DNA of 64,000 nucleotides from Marinobacter sp. SS13-12 (GTDB lineage: Bacteria > Pseudomonadota > Gammaproteobacteria > Pseudomonadales > Oleiphilaceae). The position numbers and the translations under genes are program-made. Positions 1 through 9,655 of the stretch are shown one piece after another. Below the pieces are notes generated by a model. It saw nothing but the letters and a program-made list of their open reading frames with translations, had not been told where the DNA came from and searched no databases. The stretch's first letter is position 1. Each line of letters opens with the position of its first letter. Where the stretch lies: positions 744,001-808,000 of the forward strand of contig NZ_JASSUA010000001.1 of NCBI RefSeq assembly GCF_030227115.1. The letters are read 5' to 3'.

Positions 1-1446
1 GTGCTCCCGGGCCAACCGGTGGGTAATCAGGTAATCGATAACCGCTTCCGGGTGCCCCATCAGAAAACCGTGCGCCGGGGCAATGTAGCGTACCGGCTCG
101 TCCAGCAGATCGTACAGGGACTCCAGGTAGGCTCCCATATCGCCATCCGGGGGATTGATCACCACCGTCGAGCCCTGCATAACGTGATCACCGGAAAACA
201 GAAGTTCCTGCTCCATCAGCAGGTAACACAGGTGGTTGGAGGCATGGCCCGGCGTGTGAAGCACTCTCAGCGTGCCCGCGTCGGTTAAAATCGCATCTCC
301 GTGGACCGGTTCCTCATCGGGAGCAAAGGTCGGGTCCTGGGCGGCCCCTTCCGGCGCCGGCTGACCATAAACACGGCACCCGGTCCTGGCTTTCAGCGCG
401 ACGGTGCCGGGCGAATGGTCCTGGTGGGTGTGGGTCACCACCACCTGATCGATCGCCCCGCCGGTGATTTCCAGAATCCGTTCAATATGGGTGGCATTGT
501 CCGGCCCCGGGTCCAGTACCGTGAATCGTTTGTGCCCCAGTATATAGGTATTGGTGCCGGGCCCGGTCATCATCCCCGGATTCGGGGCCGTCAGCCGCAC
601 CACACCGGCTGCGACTTCCACCGGTTCACCGGGCACTATCTCCGCGCGGGTCGAGCCTTCCCCCTCTGGATCCAGCTTGGCGGCTTCGTCATACGCCGGC
701 GCCCCAGGCTCCAGCATCACCGACTTCCCCTTCTTCACCGCCGGCCATGACTTGCTGGGATAGGGCTCGGGCGGATTGGCATGAGCGTAACGCATCACCT
801 CGCCCGTGGTATCGAAATCGCTCAGTATCCGCAGCGTGCGGATGGTGGGCAGGCCCAGCAACCGAAGGCCACAGCGGTGATCCTCCAGTGCCTGCGCAGG
901 GCTCAGCCAGACATGATCAATCGTCTCCACCCCGTCATGGCTCGCAAGCTGGTCCTCCGGCGCCACTGCCACGAAAAACCGGGTATCAAACCGGCGGGGC
1001 GGTCCGGGTGGCGTAATCCAGTGCCCCAGGTAGGCCAGCCGGTCCAGCGGAATCGTTAGTTTGTGCCGCTGGCACAGCTCCGCGACGGTCAATTCACCCT
1101 GGAAGAGAGCATCGCGGTCCTCATGAACCGGGTGCTTCGGAGTTACCTCCTTCCCATTCTCATCCAGCGCCAACAAAACACCGGCTTCTTCAAAACATTC
1201 CCGAACCGCAGCCAGCATAAAGTCAGCACCACCTTCATCCAGACTCATGGTCTGGCTGATGTCACTATCACCTCGCCCCACGGCATGCTGTCGCCCGCCG
1301 ATATCCTGGTCGTCTACGGATCCACCGGGGAAGACAAAAAAGCCCGGCATAAAGACCGCTTCCCAAGTGCGCTGGAGCAGCAATACTTGTAGACCCTCGG
1401 CCGTATCTTTTGTCAGAACCAGCGTTGCAGCAGGGCGAATTTCCAT
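1..1446 (-). CDS. NUDIX / metallo-beta-lactamase fusion hydrolase, 3' end outside window
   Basis: I translated this by hand from the minus strand; 482 codons are in the window and the stop lies beyond base 1. The N-terminal part carries a NUDIX box (RECFEE near residues 82-87, after GGADFMLAAV). The C-terminal part is a metallo-beta-lactamase fold with the zinc motif THTHQDH near residue 338, then HTPGHASNH and FSGDH. It should therefore hydrolyse a nucleoside-diphosphate-linked or thioester-like substrate, but neither substrate can be read from the sequence. Its MBL half resembles the LACTB2 group. The start is ATG at 1446, where the NUDIX fold begins (MEIRPAATLVL). It is divergent from the thioesterase, with hairpin element A between them. 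Confidence 0.8.
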   Translation of the reverse strand, partial: MEIRPAATLVLTKDTAEGLQVLLLQRTWEAVFMPGFFVFPGGSVDDQDIGGRQHAVGRGDSDISQTMSLDEGGADFMLAAVRECFEEAGVLLALDENGKEVTPKHPVHEDRDALFQGELTVAELCQRHKLTIPLDRLAYLGHWITPPGPPRRFDTRFFVAVAPEDQLASHDGVETIDHVWLSPAQALEDHRCGLRLLGLPTIRTLRILSDFDTTGEVMRYAHANPPEPYPSKSWPAVKKGKSVMLEPGAPAYDEAAKLDPEGEGSTRAEIVPGEPVEVAAGVVRLTAPNPGMMTGPGTNTYILGHKRFTVLDPGPDNATHIERILEITGGAIDQVVVTHTHQDHSPGTVALKARTGCRVYGQPAPEGAAQDPTFAPDEEPVHGDAILTDAGTLRVLHTPGHASNHLCYLLMEQELLFSGDHVMQGSTVVINPPDGDMGAYLESLYDLLDEPVRYIAPAHGFLMGHPEAVIDYLITHRLAREH

Positions 1447-1493
1447 AAAATGTCCGTTGTCTTTTTTTATGTAGATGCGCGTCAAAGTTTGAA

Positions 1494-1603
1494 GCGGAGA
1501 TTGGGAGAGCGCCTTCAAAACTGTGCGGAGCCATGGATGGCGGAGCTCAAGCGTCACAGGGATGTGCTTGAGCGTGTTTTGAAAGCGCTCTCCCAATCTC
1601 CGC
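1494..1603 (+). repeat. Long-hairpin intergenic repeat, copy A
   Basis: Arms at 1494-1521 and 1576-1603 are inverted repeats matching at 27 of 28 positions. The 54-nt core at 1522-1575 begins TGTGCGGAGCCATGGATGG. In the core, GCCA-TGGA-TGGC and CACA-GGGA-TGTG form small hairpins. The second is extended by GCTCAAG pairing with CTTGAGC. It lies in the divergent gap between the NUDIX-MBL gene and the thioesterase. The core reads on the plus strand, so it could be in the thioesterase leader. Confidence 0.9.
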
Positions 1604-1740
1604 CGCCCCCAAAACCCGAATGCGCCGAGGCCTGGCTACCAAGATAACCAATGTTGGACCTGTTGTCCCGGGATGAAGGCAGGCCGACAACCAAGTATCA
1701 TTGGCTTCCTCCGAAAATCTTCCCCTACAGGAACTCAACC

Positions 1741-2172
1741 TTGGCCCGTATCAAGCTCTCTTTCCCGGATGATGCCTTCTATTTTGAAACCAGGATGCCG
1801 GTACGCATCACCGATATCAATGGTGCCAACCACCTGGGCAACGATGCGCTCATATCCATGTTGTCGGAAGCCAGGGCCCAGTTTCTGGTGAACTATGGCG
1901 TTCAGGAGGCCGACAAAGACGGCGTGGGCATCATCGTCACCGACCTGGCGACCATGTACCAGTCCGAATCCTTCTTTCCGGAAATGCTCAGGTTTGAAGT
2001 GGGGCTGATGGACTTCAACAAATACGGGGGCGATTTCGTCTTTCGGGTCACGAAGGCTGAAAGCGGGCAACCAGTGGCCCTGGCCAAATACGGCTTTGTG
2101 TTCTTCAACTATCAGCGCAAGTCCGTCGTGCCGATGCCCGAAAGCTTCCGGGCACGGTTTTCCGATCACTGA
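1741..2172 (+). CDS. Hotdog-fold acyl-CoA thioesterase-like protein
   Basis: The 143-residue product resembles 4HBT-type hotdog thioesterases. The RITDINGANHLGND segment matches the catalytic-helix region, where a D/N-x-x-G-H/N-x-N pattern is typical; SEARAQFLVNYG and the central strands fit too. It probably cleaves an acyl-CoA or acyl-ACP, substrate unknown. I chose TTG at 1741 because AGGAAC ends about 8 bases upstream and the fold begins there. An upstream in-frame ATG at 1651 would add 30 residues of low-complexity leader with no ribosome site. The 3' end overlaps the end of convergent mrpG by 7 bases. Confidence 0.75.
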   Translation: MARIKLSFPDDAFYFETRMPVRITDINGANHLGNDALISMLSEARAQFLVNYGVQEADKDGVGIIVTDLATMYQSESFFPEMLRFEVGLMDFNKYGGDFVFRVTKAESGQPVALAKYGFVFFNYQRKSVVPMPESFRARFSDH

Positions 2173-2513
2173 TCCGGCGGCCCACTGCGGGTCTGGGGGG
2201 AGCACTTCAGCTTCCGGTGCAGCGCCGCCTTCGCCATCATATGGGCGCTGACCGGCGCCGTCACAAACAGGAACAGGGTCACCAGCGCCTCCTGGACCGA
2301 CAACCCGCCTTTCAGAAAACTGAAATACAGCAAGGACGCCACCAGGATACAGCCCACGCCGAGGGTGCTGGCCTTGGTGGGCCCATGCAGTCGCATGTAG
2401 ACGTCCTTCAGTCGCGCCAGACCAATGGAGCCGATCAGCGCTACAATGGCGCCCGCCACCAGGAAGAAGGTAATAACCAGCTCCAGAAGCAGGGGCATCT
2501 CTGAACCGTTCAT
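2166..2513 (-). CDS. mrpG: Na+/H+ antiporter subunit G
   Basis: Last gene of the six-gene Mrp (Mnh/Sha) operon. The 115-residue protein has three hydrophobic segments and the subunit G signature GSIGLARLKDVYMRLHGPTKASTLG, quoted here only from residue 29 on as a landmark: RLKDVYMRLHGPTKA. MrpG is a small membrane subunit of the multisubunit antiporter that exchanges cytoplasmic Na+ for external protons. ATGA overlap with mrpF implies translational coupling. I see no terminator before the convergent thioesterase, whose stop overlaps this one. Confidence 0.93.
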   Translation of the reverse strand: MNGSEMPLLLELVITFFLVAGAIVALIGSIGLARLKDVYMRLHGPTKASTLGVGCILVASLLYFSFLKGGLSVQEALVTLFLFVTAPVSAHMMAKAALHRKLKCSPQTRSGPPDQ

Positions 2514-2779
2514 TCGATTACATCCCCCCTCAGCAGGTACTTGGTCATGGCCACGGTACCGACGAACCCCATCAGCGCAATCAGCAGGGCCGCCTCGAAC
2601 AGAATGCCCAGCGACATCTGGATGTCCGCCAGCACAATCAGGGCAATGCTGTTGATCATCAGAGTGTCCAGGGCAAGAATCCGGTCGACAATGTCGGGCC
2701 CGATCGCCAGCCGGTAAAGGTTGAGCAGCACAGCGATGCAGAACACTCCGATGACAAATGGAATCACGGTAGCAATCAC
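2510..2779 (-). CDS. mrpF: Na+/H+ antiporter subunit F
   Basis: The 89-residue product has three predicted membrane helices and the conserved subunit F core RLAIGPDIVDRILALDTL followed by a long hydrophobic pair of helices. MrpF is a small integral subunit needed for assembly and activity of the Mrp complex in the inner membrane. Its start overlaps the mrpE stop and its stop overlaps the mrpG start, each by four bases. Length is normal for the family. Confidence 0.93.
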   Translation of the reverse strand: MIATVIPFVIGVFCIAVLLNLYRLAIGPDIVDRILALDTLMINSIALIVLADIQMSLGILFEAALLIALMGFVGTVAMTKYLLRGDVIE

Positions 2780-3270
2780 TGGAAAATCTCCTTCAACGGC
2801 CGCTCATACTGGTCCTTGATCTGCCGCACCAGCGCATCTTCATCAGTAACATGCAGGGCGTGAATCAGCAGGGTGCCGGCATCGCTGTCGTAGTGGGCAG
2901 TTACAGTGCCCGGTGTCAGGGAAATGGTACTGGCCAGAATGGTGATGGCGAAGTCGTCATCCAGTTCCAGGGGAAAGATGACAAAGCCCGGCGTTAACTG
3001 GTTGGGGTACCAGAGGATACGCCTTGCCACGATCAGGTTTGAGCGCACGATGTCTACCATCAATACCAGGAAGTACCGCAGAAGCGGCAGCAGATAGCGC
3101 ACCTTGGCCTGTTCCGGCCAGAATGACCGGGTTACGAAAGGAATGAAAACACCCAGGACCAGCCCCAGCAGCATGTGAGCGACCGAAAAACTGTTGACCA
3201 TCAACAACCAGAGCAGCGCCAGGAACAGAGAGAACAGCGGTCTTGGCAGCCAGAATTCGCGACGGTTCAT
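2776..3270 (-). CDS. mrpE: Na+/H+ antiporter subunit E
   Basis: The 164-residue protein opens with two membrane helices (FSLFLALLWLLMVNSFS, then LLGLVLGVFIPF). A cytoplasmic domain follows, with TPGFVIFPLELDDDFAI and ISLTPGTVT, both typical of MrpE. It belongs to the coupled mrp operon, between subunits D and F, with ATGA overlaps on both sides. It is a structural subunit rather than the proton-pumping channel. Confidence 0.93.
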   Translation of the reverse strand: MNRREFWLPRPLFSLFLALLWLLMVNSFSVAHMLLGLVLGVFIPFVTRSFWPEQAKVRYLLPLLRYFLVLMVDIVRSNLIVARRILWYPNQLTPGFVIFPLELDDDFAITILASTISLTPGTVTAHYDSDAGTLLIHALHVTDEDALVRQIKDQYERPLKEIFQ

Positions 3271-4799
3271 TCGGTCACCTCCCCACCCTGGCGGACGTAA
3301 TCACCCAACACCGCATCGACGTAGCCGGATGGCTGGTAAACAAGCTGGGCGGCTGCCGCCAGGTAATCCATCACCGGTTGGGCAAAAAGCGCAAGAAGGA
3401 AGCTGATGGTAACCATCACACACACGGTGGCAGTGCGGGCGCTGTCCAGTGCCGGGACGGTTTTACCAGTGTGTTCCTCCGGCCGCCAGAACCAACCGGA
3501 CCCGGCCCTGCTCAGGGCTGCGATGATTAACAGTCCGGAAATGAGAATGGCCCCCCACAGCCAGAGATAGTCTGGCAGGTGGGAGGAGGATTGCAGAATC
3601 CATGCTTTGCTGACGAACCCGCTGAAGGGCGGCAGACTGGCCATACTGACGGCGGCAACCAGAAACACACTGCCCAGAATCCAGCGGTGGGACAGCGGCG
3701 AGATGATGGAGAAACGGTCGTAACCGTTGTCACGGTAACGCCCGATCAGGTCTGCCAGCAGGAAAAACACCGCCGTCATACAGGTGCTGTGCAGCAGGTA
3801 GAACAGGCTGGCGGCCAGAAGCTGTTCGTCGTTGCGGGACAAAGTTGCCAGCAGTATCCCCACGGAGACTATGACCATGTAGGCGGTCAGAGTTCGCAGG
3901 CTGGCGGCGCCCAGTACGCCAATGGCTCCCAGTGCCAGCGTTACCAGGGCCATGGGCCACAGCCACGCCAATACCGTATCGTTGGCAGGTGCGGCTTGAT
4001 CCAGGCCAAATACCAGCAGAAACACCCGCACCATGGCGTAAAAACCTACTTTGGTCATGATGGCGAACAGCGCCGCGACGGGTGCACTGGCCGCTGAATA
4101 GGCCCGCGGTAGCCAGAACAGCAGCGGTAGCAGGGCGGCCTTGATACCGAATACCACCATCAGCAGGAGCGAAGCAGCTTTCAGCAAGGGCAGGTCCGCC
4201 TCCGGGGCATTGGCAATCACATGGGCCAGGTCAGCCATGTTCAGTGTGCCGGCAATGCCATAGAGGATGCCAAGCGCCAGCAGGAAAAGCGCCGAACCAG
4301 CCAGGTTGATGATGACGTAGTGCAGGCCGGCCCGGCTGCGCGCGCGCCCACCACCATGAAGCAGCAGTGCGTAGGAGGCGATGAGCAGCACCTCGAAGAA
4401 CACGAACAGATTGAACAGGTCCCCGGTGAGGAACGCACCGTTGATACCCATGAGCTGAAACTGCAGCAGGGCATGGAAGTGGGAGCCCTCGCGGTCCGAG
4501 CCACGGCTGGCATAGAGAACGCAGAACAGGCTCAGCAGAGCGGTCAGTAGCAGCATGATGGCGGTGAGCCGGTCCAGCACCAGCACAATCCCGAAGGGTG
4601 GCTGCCAGTTGCCAAGACGGTACAGGGTGTAATCCGTGACACCCGCCTGGAGAACAGCCCACACCGCGAACACCACCAGCAAAAGGGTGGACCCGATACT
4701 CAGTGACCGTTGGCGGCCAATGTTGTAGCGGTACATCACCAGCAGGAAGGCGCCCGTCAGCAGGGGTATCACGATGGGCATGATCATCAGGTGGTTCAT
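3267..4799 (-). CDS. mrpD: Na+/H+ antiporter subunit D (NuoN-like)
   Basis: This 510-residue polytopic membrane protein belongs to the proton-translocating NuoL/M/N family shared with complex I. Visible landmarks include LFNLFVFFEVLLIASYALL, KAALLPLLFWLPRAYSAA and SLPPFSGFVSK; the acidic and lysine residues in these helices are the usual proton-path positions. MrpD and MrpA together form the antiport machinery. The gene is coupled to mrpC upstream and mrpE downstream by four-base overlaps. Confidence 0.95.
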   Translation of the reverse strand: MNHLMIMPIVIPLLTGAFLLVMYRYNIGRQRSLSIGSTLLLVVFAVWAVLQAGVTDYTLYRLGNWQPPFGIVLVLDRLTAIMLLLTALLSLFCVLYASRGSDREGSHFHALLQFQLMGINGAFLTGDLFNLFVFFEVLLIASYALLLHGGGRARSRAGLHYVIINLAGSALFLLALGILYGIAGTLNMADLAHVIANAPEADLPLLKAASLLLMVVFGIKAALLPLLFWLPRAYSAASAPVAALFAIMTKVGFYAMVRVFLLVFGLDQAAPANDTVLAWLWPMALVTLALGAIGVLGAASLRTLTAYMVIVSVGILLATLSRNDEQLLAASLFYLLHSTCMTAVFFLLADLIGRYRDNGYDRFSIISPLSHRWILGSVFLVAAVSMASLPPFSGFVSKAWILQSSSHLPDYLWLWGAILISGLLIIAALSRAGSGWFWRPEEHTGKTVPALDSARTATVCVMVTISFLLALFAQPVMDYLAAAAQLVYQPSGYVDAVLGDYVRQGGEVTE

Positions 4800-5134
4800 T
4801 GGCGGTCCTCATTCGGATCTTCGCCATCCACATGATCACTGCGCAGTTCCACCGCCGCTTTCAGGGCCAGTACCACGACAAACGCCGTCATCGAAAAACT
4901 GATCACAATGGCGGTGAGTACAAGGGCCTGGGGGAGTGGATCGGTATAGTTCTCCACCAGCCCGATCACGGCCGGAGAAGCAGTGGTCAGCCGGCCCATG
5001 CTGAACAGGAACAGGTTTACGCCATGTGATAGGAGCGTCAGACCCAGCACCACGGAGAAGGTGCGGGCCCGTAGCATCAGGTACACACCGGTGCTGGTCA
5101 GCACGCCCAGGGTAATGGCAACCACCAGCTCCAT
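4796..5134 (-). CDS. mrpC: Na+/H+ antiporter subunit C (NuoK-like)
   Basis: The 112-residue product has three membrane helices and the subunit C patterns GVYLMLRARTFSVVLGLTLL and DPLPQALVLTAIVISFS; the latter is the NuoK-like motif before the conserved third helix. The start overlaps the mrpAB stop by one base (TGATG) and the stop overlaps mrpD by four. The hydrophilic C-terminus is rich in acidic residues (DHVDGEDPNEDRQ). Confidence 0.94.
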   Translation of the reverse strand: MELVVAITLGVLTSTGVYLMLRARTFSVVLGLTLLSHGVNLFLFSMGRLTTASPAVIGLVENYTDPLPQALVLTAIVISFSMTAFVVVLALKAAVELRSDHVDGEDPNEDRQ

Positions 5135-7944
5135 CAGCCCACCTCCTGGCCGGGCCCGGCCACGGTCATCAGTTTGCCCAGGTTTGCCAGGATCAGCAGG
5201 GTTGCCCCCACTACCGTGGTGTAAACCCCCAGATCAAACAGCAACGCCGTCGCCAGCTCGAACTCGCCGATCAGCGGCCAGTCCATGTGGCTGAAAGCCG
5301 AGGTCAGGAACGGGTAGCCGACAAACCAGCTGCCCAATCCGGTGGCCGTGGCAATCAGCAAGCCGGCGCCAATCAGCGGGCGGAAATGCGTAAGCATCCG
5401 TTCCTGCGCCCATACCAGACCACCGGCCATGTACTGCAGTGTGAGAGCAACCGCGGTCACCAGTCCGGCAATGAACCCCCCTCCCGGCATGTTGTGCCCC
5501 CGCAGGAAAATATAGGCGGACACCAGCAGGGCAATGGGCAGGGCCATGCGGGAGACCATCTGCAGGATCACCGGATGTGGCTCGGCATATCCTTTAGCAG
5601 TGCCGGCACTGGCTACCCGTTCCTTCAGGTGCAGGTCACGGGTAAATGCGAATACCGCAACGGCCGCGATACCCAGCACGGTGATTTCCCCCAGGGTGTC
5701 GAAGCCCCGGAAATCCACCAGAATGACGTTGACGACGTTGGTGCCGCCGCCACCGGGAACGCTGTTGGCGAGGAAATATCCGGAAATGGTCTCAGCCGGC
5801 CGGGTCAGCACTGCGTACGCGAAGAGCGCAATGCCGGTCCCTGCCAGCCCGGCCAGGCTCAGGTCACGGACAATCCTGCCGGCTCCGGATTCCCTGGGTG
5901 AGGTCTGGGGCAGGAACGACAGCGCCAGCATCATGATGACCACCGCCATGACTTCTACGGAGAGCTGGGTAAGTGCCAGGTCAGGGGCCGAGAACTGGGC
6001 GAACGCGAGGGTGACGAACAGGCCGGTGACCGAAAGAAGAAGCAGCGCCGGCAGGCGCTGATGGTGAAACAGCGCGACGCCAATGGCTGACAGGCACAGG
6101 ATGACGGCACCGAAAACCACCATCGGGTTAACCTCTGTCAATTCCGACGGGCCCCGCCACCCGGTGTAGCCACCGAGCATCCACAGCGCCGGTGCGATGG
6201 CGGCCACCAGAATAAAGGCGAGGTAACGCTGCAGCGAACCATTCTCCAGGCGATACACCAGCGACTGGGCGAAGCGGATACTCTGCTGCATGATTTGCTC
6301 AAAGATGTTCTTGGCATCCACGTCCGGTAACTGGCGATGGATGGCAAACAGCGGGCCGCGGGCGAGATAGAAAACGACGCCACCAAGCATTGCAATCATG
6401 CTCATCATGGCCGGCGCCTGGGCGTTGGACAGTTCCGAGAAGTCGTATAGCGGCAGCTGGGTCATGGAGGTAGCCATGACTGCCAGGTGAATCACGCTGT
6501 CGTAGGTGGCCTGCGGAGCCAGCCCCACCAGCAGTGAGGCAGCGGCAAGAATGAACAGTGGTACCAGCATGCCGGCCGGTTTTTTGCGGGGCGGCCAGTG
6601 GGGCAGGTCCACCGGCTGACCGTTGAAAAACACGTTGTGGAAGATTCGTACGGAATAAGCCACGGAAAACAGGCCGGCAACGGTAACCCATACCGGAATC
6701 AGGGTATTGGCCCAGTGGGGTGCGGTCACCAGCAGGCTTTCCGAGAACAGCATCTTCTTGCTCAGGTAGCCGCTCATCAGTGGCAGGCCGGCCATGGCGG
6801 CCGCCGGTATGGCGGTAATGAGCATCAGCACCGGCATGGTTTTCCACAGGCCATTGATATTGCGCATGTCCCGGCTGCCCGTAGCCTGATCGACAATGCC
6901 TGCCATCATGAACAGGGGCGCCTTGAACAGGGCGTGGATCGTCAGATGAAACAGGGCCGCCGCCATGGCCATCTCGCTGCCCATGCCAATCAGCAGAGTG
7001 ATCAGGCCCAGGTGGGAAATGGTGGAATAGGCCAGCAGGCCCTTGATGTCGTGCATGAACATGGCCACAAAGGCACCGACCATCAGGGTGACCATGCCGG
7101 TAATGGTAATCAGGCTGAACCAGAGCTCGGTGTCGCCCATGGCCGGATGCAGTCGGGCCATCAGGAACAGACCGGCTTTCACCATGGTGGCCGAATGCAG
7201 ATAGGCGGACACCGGCGTTGGCGCCGCCATGGCATGGGGTAGCCAGAGATGGAACGGCGCCTGGGCCGACTTGGTAAAGGCACCGAGCAGAATCAGCGAC
7301 AGGGTCAGAGGATAGCGGTCATCGCTGATGATGGTGTCGGTGGCGGCCAGCACATCGCTGATCTGGTAGCTGCCAACAATTTGCCCTAAAAGCAGAATGC
7401 CACCCAGCAGGGCGAGGCCACCCCCGCCGGTAATCACCAGCGACATGCGCGCCCCCCGGCGGGCATTGCGACTGGACCAGGTAAAACCGATCAGCAGGAA
7501 GGACACCAGGCTGGTGAGCTCCCAGAACACCAGCATGAACAGCAGGTTCTCGGACAGCACAATGCCCAGCATGGCGGTCATGAACAGCTGAATCAGAACG
7601 AAAAAGCGCCCTGCGGTGTCTTTACCGGCAAAATAATACCGGGCGTAGAGAATGATGAGGCAGCCAATGCCGGTAATCAGGGTGGCAAATAGCCAGCTGA
7701 GGCCATCCAGCCGGAACGCCAGGCCAAGGCCAATTTCGGGCACCCAGGAAAGGGAATAGACAAGGGCTTCGCCGGACTGGATCCGGGGAAGATAACTGAG
7801 CAAAAGCAGCAGGCAAATGGCCGGGGCAATCAGTGCGACCAGCGCGTGGGTCTGCACATGATCCGGGCCGGGCCGCTTCAACCTTGAGAGGAGCGAAGCA
7901 ATGGCTCCCAGTACGGGCAAAAAGACGAGAAGCCCAATGTCCAT
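5134..7944 (-). CDS. mrpA: Na+/H+ antiporter fused subunit A/B
   Basis: First gene of the operon, 936 residues. Residues from about 1 to 760 form the NuoL-like MrpA part ([56 protein letters not shown]). The rest carries the MrpB fold ([16 protein letters not shown] and the following helices). A and B are separate genes in Bacillus and fused in many Proteobacteria, so the fusion places this in the latter class. The complex exports Na+ using the proton gradient, useful for a marine cell. The ATG is 22 bases after an unclear ribosome site; the promoter must lie in the 99-base gap with the MATE gene. Confidence 0.95.
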   Translation of the reverse strand: MDIGLLVFLPVLGAIASLLSRLKRPGPDHVQTHALVALIAPAICLLLLLSYLPRIQSGEALVYSLSWVPEIGLGLAFRLDGLSWLFATLITGIGCLIILYARYYFAGKDTAGRFFVLIQLFMTAMLGIVLSENLLFMLVFWELTSLVSFLLIGFTWSSRNARRGARMSLVITGGGGLALLGGILLLGQIVGSYQISDVLAATDTIISDDRYPLTLSLILLGAFTKSAQAPFHLWLPHAMAAPTPVSAYLHSATMVKAGLFLMARLHPAMGDTELWFSLITITGMVTLMVGAFVAMFMHDIKGLLAYSTISHLGLITLLIGMGSEMAMAAALFHLTIHALFKAPLFMMAGIVDQATGSRDMRNINGLWKTMPVLMLITAIPAAAMAGLPLMSGYLSKKMLFSESLLVTAPHWANTLIPVWVTVAGLFSVAYSVRIFHNVFFNGQPVDLPHWPPRKKPAGMLVPLFILAAASLLVGLAPQATYDSVIHLAVMATSMTQLPLYDFSELSNAQAPAMMSMIAMLGGVVFYLARGPLFAIHRQLPDVDAKNIFEQIMQQSIRFAQSLVYRLENGSLQRYLAFILVAAIAPALWMLGGYTGWRGPSELTEVNPMVVFGAVILCLSAIGVALFHHQRLPALLLLSVTGLFVTLAFAQFSAPDLALTQLSVEVMAVVIMMLALSFLPQTSPRESGAGRIVRDLSLAGLAGTGIALFAYAVLTRPAETISGYFLANSVPGGGGTNVVNVILVDFRGFDTLGEITVLGIAAVAVFAFTRDLHLKERVASAGTAKGYAEPHPVILQMVSRMALPIALLVSAYIFLRGHNMPGGGFIAGLVTAVALTLQYMAGGLVWAQERMLTHFRPLIGAGLLIATATGLGSWFVGYPFLTSAFSHMDWPLIGEFELATALLFDLGVYTTVVGATLLILANLGKLMTVAGPGQEVG

Positions 7945-8043
7945 AACGGAATTCAGCCGGTCAGGAGTGAGTTCTGCAAAGCACTCAGCTTATTAGCATT
8001 CTTCATGTATAGCCAATGTTTGAGACTTTTTCATTCTTATAAG

Positions 8044-9423
8044 TCAAGAACCGGCGGGCCTGTCCGCCAGTTTCCGGATGCCCTGGCGGTAGAATGCATA
8101 AGCCATGACACCCGCCAACAGGTTACCAGCTAAGGCACCACTCATCAGCCCGTTGATGCCGCCAATCTGGGCGCCAATCCAGAGAAAGGGCAGAAAACAG
8201 AGGAACAGGCGAAGGGTGGACACCAGCAGTGCCCGTAATGCCAGCCCAAGGGCGTTGCAGACAGACACCATCAGCATGCAGATGCCCAGGCCGCTGTAGC
8301 TGAGTGGCACCCGGACCAGATAGCTGCCAAGGACATCGCTGACTTCCCGGTCACTGGTGAACAACTCAGACACCAGCCCGGAGGCCACCAGCCAGATCAG
8401 GCCAATGGCCAGTTGCCACACCACCACAAACCGGACCGCCAGCCGGACCAGTTTGCGGATCTGGCCGAGTTCGCCGGCGCCCAGCATGCGGCCCACCATT
8501 GGGGGCATGGACATGGTCAGTGCCAGTACCACCACGATGGAGAAAAATTCCAGGCGCGTTCCCAGGCCCCAGGCGGCCACAGCGGCCGAGCCGAAACCGG
8601 CCACCAGTGCCGTAGCCACCATGGCCGAGACGGGTGGCATCAATTGGCTGACCATGGCGGGGGCCATGATGTTATTCAACTGCTTGAGTGCTTTCCCCAG
8701 AGCCAGTTGCTTCAGGTCAAAGCGCAACCAGCCGCAGCGGAGCAGTTTCGGGTAGATAAACAGGCAGCCGATGCCGAAGGCGGTAATCGTGGCCAGAGCG
8801 GCACCAGGCAAGCCCCAGCCGAAGACGAAGATGTAAAGCGGGTCCAGGGCGATGTTGAGCAGGCTGGTGGCTACCATCATGTAGCCGGGCAGTCTGGTAT
8901 CGCCATGGGAGCGGCACACGCTGTAGCCAAAATACAGCATGGCGCCGGTCCAGGCGGACATCAGCCAGGGGATCCAGTAACTGCGGATCAGTGGTAACAG
9001 GCTCGGTTCCGCGCCAAGCGCCGACATGATTCGGGTCTGCAATAGCCACAGGCCGATGCACAGGATAATCACCAGGGTGGCGCCCACGGTAACCACCAGG
9101 CCGCCCAGTCGCTCTGCCCGGAGCTGGTCGCCAGCCCCCAGGGTGCGGGAGATGATGGCGGTGGTAGCGATGCCGAGGCCCACCTGCAGCCCGATGATCA
9201 GCTGCTGCATAGGCAGGGTAAAGCCCAGCGCTGCCAGTGGGTCACGCCCTAACTGGCCAATAAAGGCACTGTCCACCAGTTGGAAGGTCATCAGTGAAAG
9301 CACGCCGAAAAGCATGGGCCAGGTCATGGTAAACAACTGGCGCGGCAGGTTGGCTTGGGGTTCGGCGTTGGTCACGTTGAGGGCTTCGGTTCCTGGTCTT
9401 TTGTTGGGGGGCGATTCTAGCAT
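8044..9423 (-). CDS. MATE family efflux transporter
   Basis: The 459-residue, 12-helix protein matches MATE exporters: FTMTWPMLFGVLSLMTFQLVDSAF at the first helix (cited from residue 32), then GLQVGLGIATTAIISRTLGA and the second-half repeat GLGTRLEFFSIVVVLALTM. It would extrude a cationic drug or metabolite using Na+ or protons; substrate unknown. The ATG at 9423 begins 5 bases from a REP-like palindrome and lacks a good ribosome site; a GTG at 9375 is an alternative start just before the first conserved block. It is transcribed alone. Confidence 0.85.
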   Translation of the reverse strand: MLESPPNKRPGTEALNVTNAEPQANLPRQLFTMTWPMLFGVLSLMTFQLVDSAFIGQLGRDPLAALGFTLPMQQLIIGLQVGLGIATTAIISRTLGAGDQLRAERLGGLVVTVGATLVIILCIGLWLLQTRIMSALGAEPSLLPLIRSYWIPWLMSAWTGAMLYFGYSVCRSHGDTRLPGYMMVATSLLNIALDPLYIFVFGWGLPGAALATITAFGIGCLFIYPKLLRCGWLRFDLKQLALGKALKQLNNIMAPAMVSQLMPPVSAMVATALVAGFGSAAVAAWGLGTRLEFFSIVVVLALTMSMPPMVGRMLGAGELGQIRKLVRLAVRFVVVWQLAIGLIWLVASGLVSELFTSDREVSDVLGSYLVRVPLSYSGLGICMLMVSVCNALGLALRALLVSTLRLFLCFLPFLWIGAQIGGINGLMSGALAGNLLAGVMAYAFYRQGIRKLADRPAGS

Positions 9424-9428
9424 TATCC

Positions 9429-9458
9429 GTAGGTCGGATTAGCGAAGCGTAATCCGAC
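9429..9458. repeat. REP-like palindrome, left copy
   Basis: A 30-base unit beginning GTAGGTCGGATTAGCG. GTCGGATTA pairs with TAATCCGAC around the loop GCGAAGCG. A near-identical unit lies at 9600-9631, in the same orientation. Such GTCGGATTA...TAATCCGAC units are widely dispersed between genes in Gammaproteobacteria. Confidence 0.8.
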
Positions 9459-9483
9459 GCATAGTCTGCGGGGTATGGTGGCT

Positions 9484-9575
9484 GGGCCAGGGGTGGGGTG
9501 TCTTTTCTTATGGGAAAAGAACTCGCTTTGCTCAGACACCTTTTCCCGCCAGAAAAGACACCCCACCCCTGGCCC
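9484..9575. repeat. Long hairpin with distinct core, between two REP-like units (copy B)
   Basis: Arms at 9484-9508 and 9551-9575 are perfect 25-base inverted repeats (starting GGGCCAGGGGTGGGG). After a 3/3 internal loop, GGGAAAAG at 9512-9519 pairs with CTTTTCCC at 9540-9547, leaving a 20-base apical loop. The core does not match the other five hairpin elements. There is no T-tract, so it is not a typical intrinsic terminator, although it sits between the codirectional tpx and MATE genes. Confidence 0.85.
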
Positions 9576-9599
9576 GATCCGACAACACCGTTATCTCCC

Positions 9600-9631
9600 G
9601 TAGGTCGGATTAGGCGAAGCCGTAATCCGAC
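9600..9631. repeat. REP-like palindrome, right copy
   Basis: A 32-base unit with the same GTAGGTCGGATTA start and TAATCCGAC end as the copy at 9429-9458, with the loop expanded to GGCGAAGCCG. It lies between hairpin B and the 3' end of tpx. The two copies are direct repeats bracketing the hairpin. Confidence 0.8.
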
Positions 9632-9655
9632 AACAATAGTTAACGGACCAAAAAA

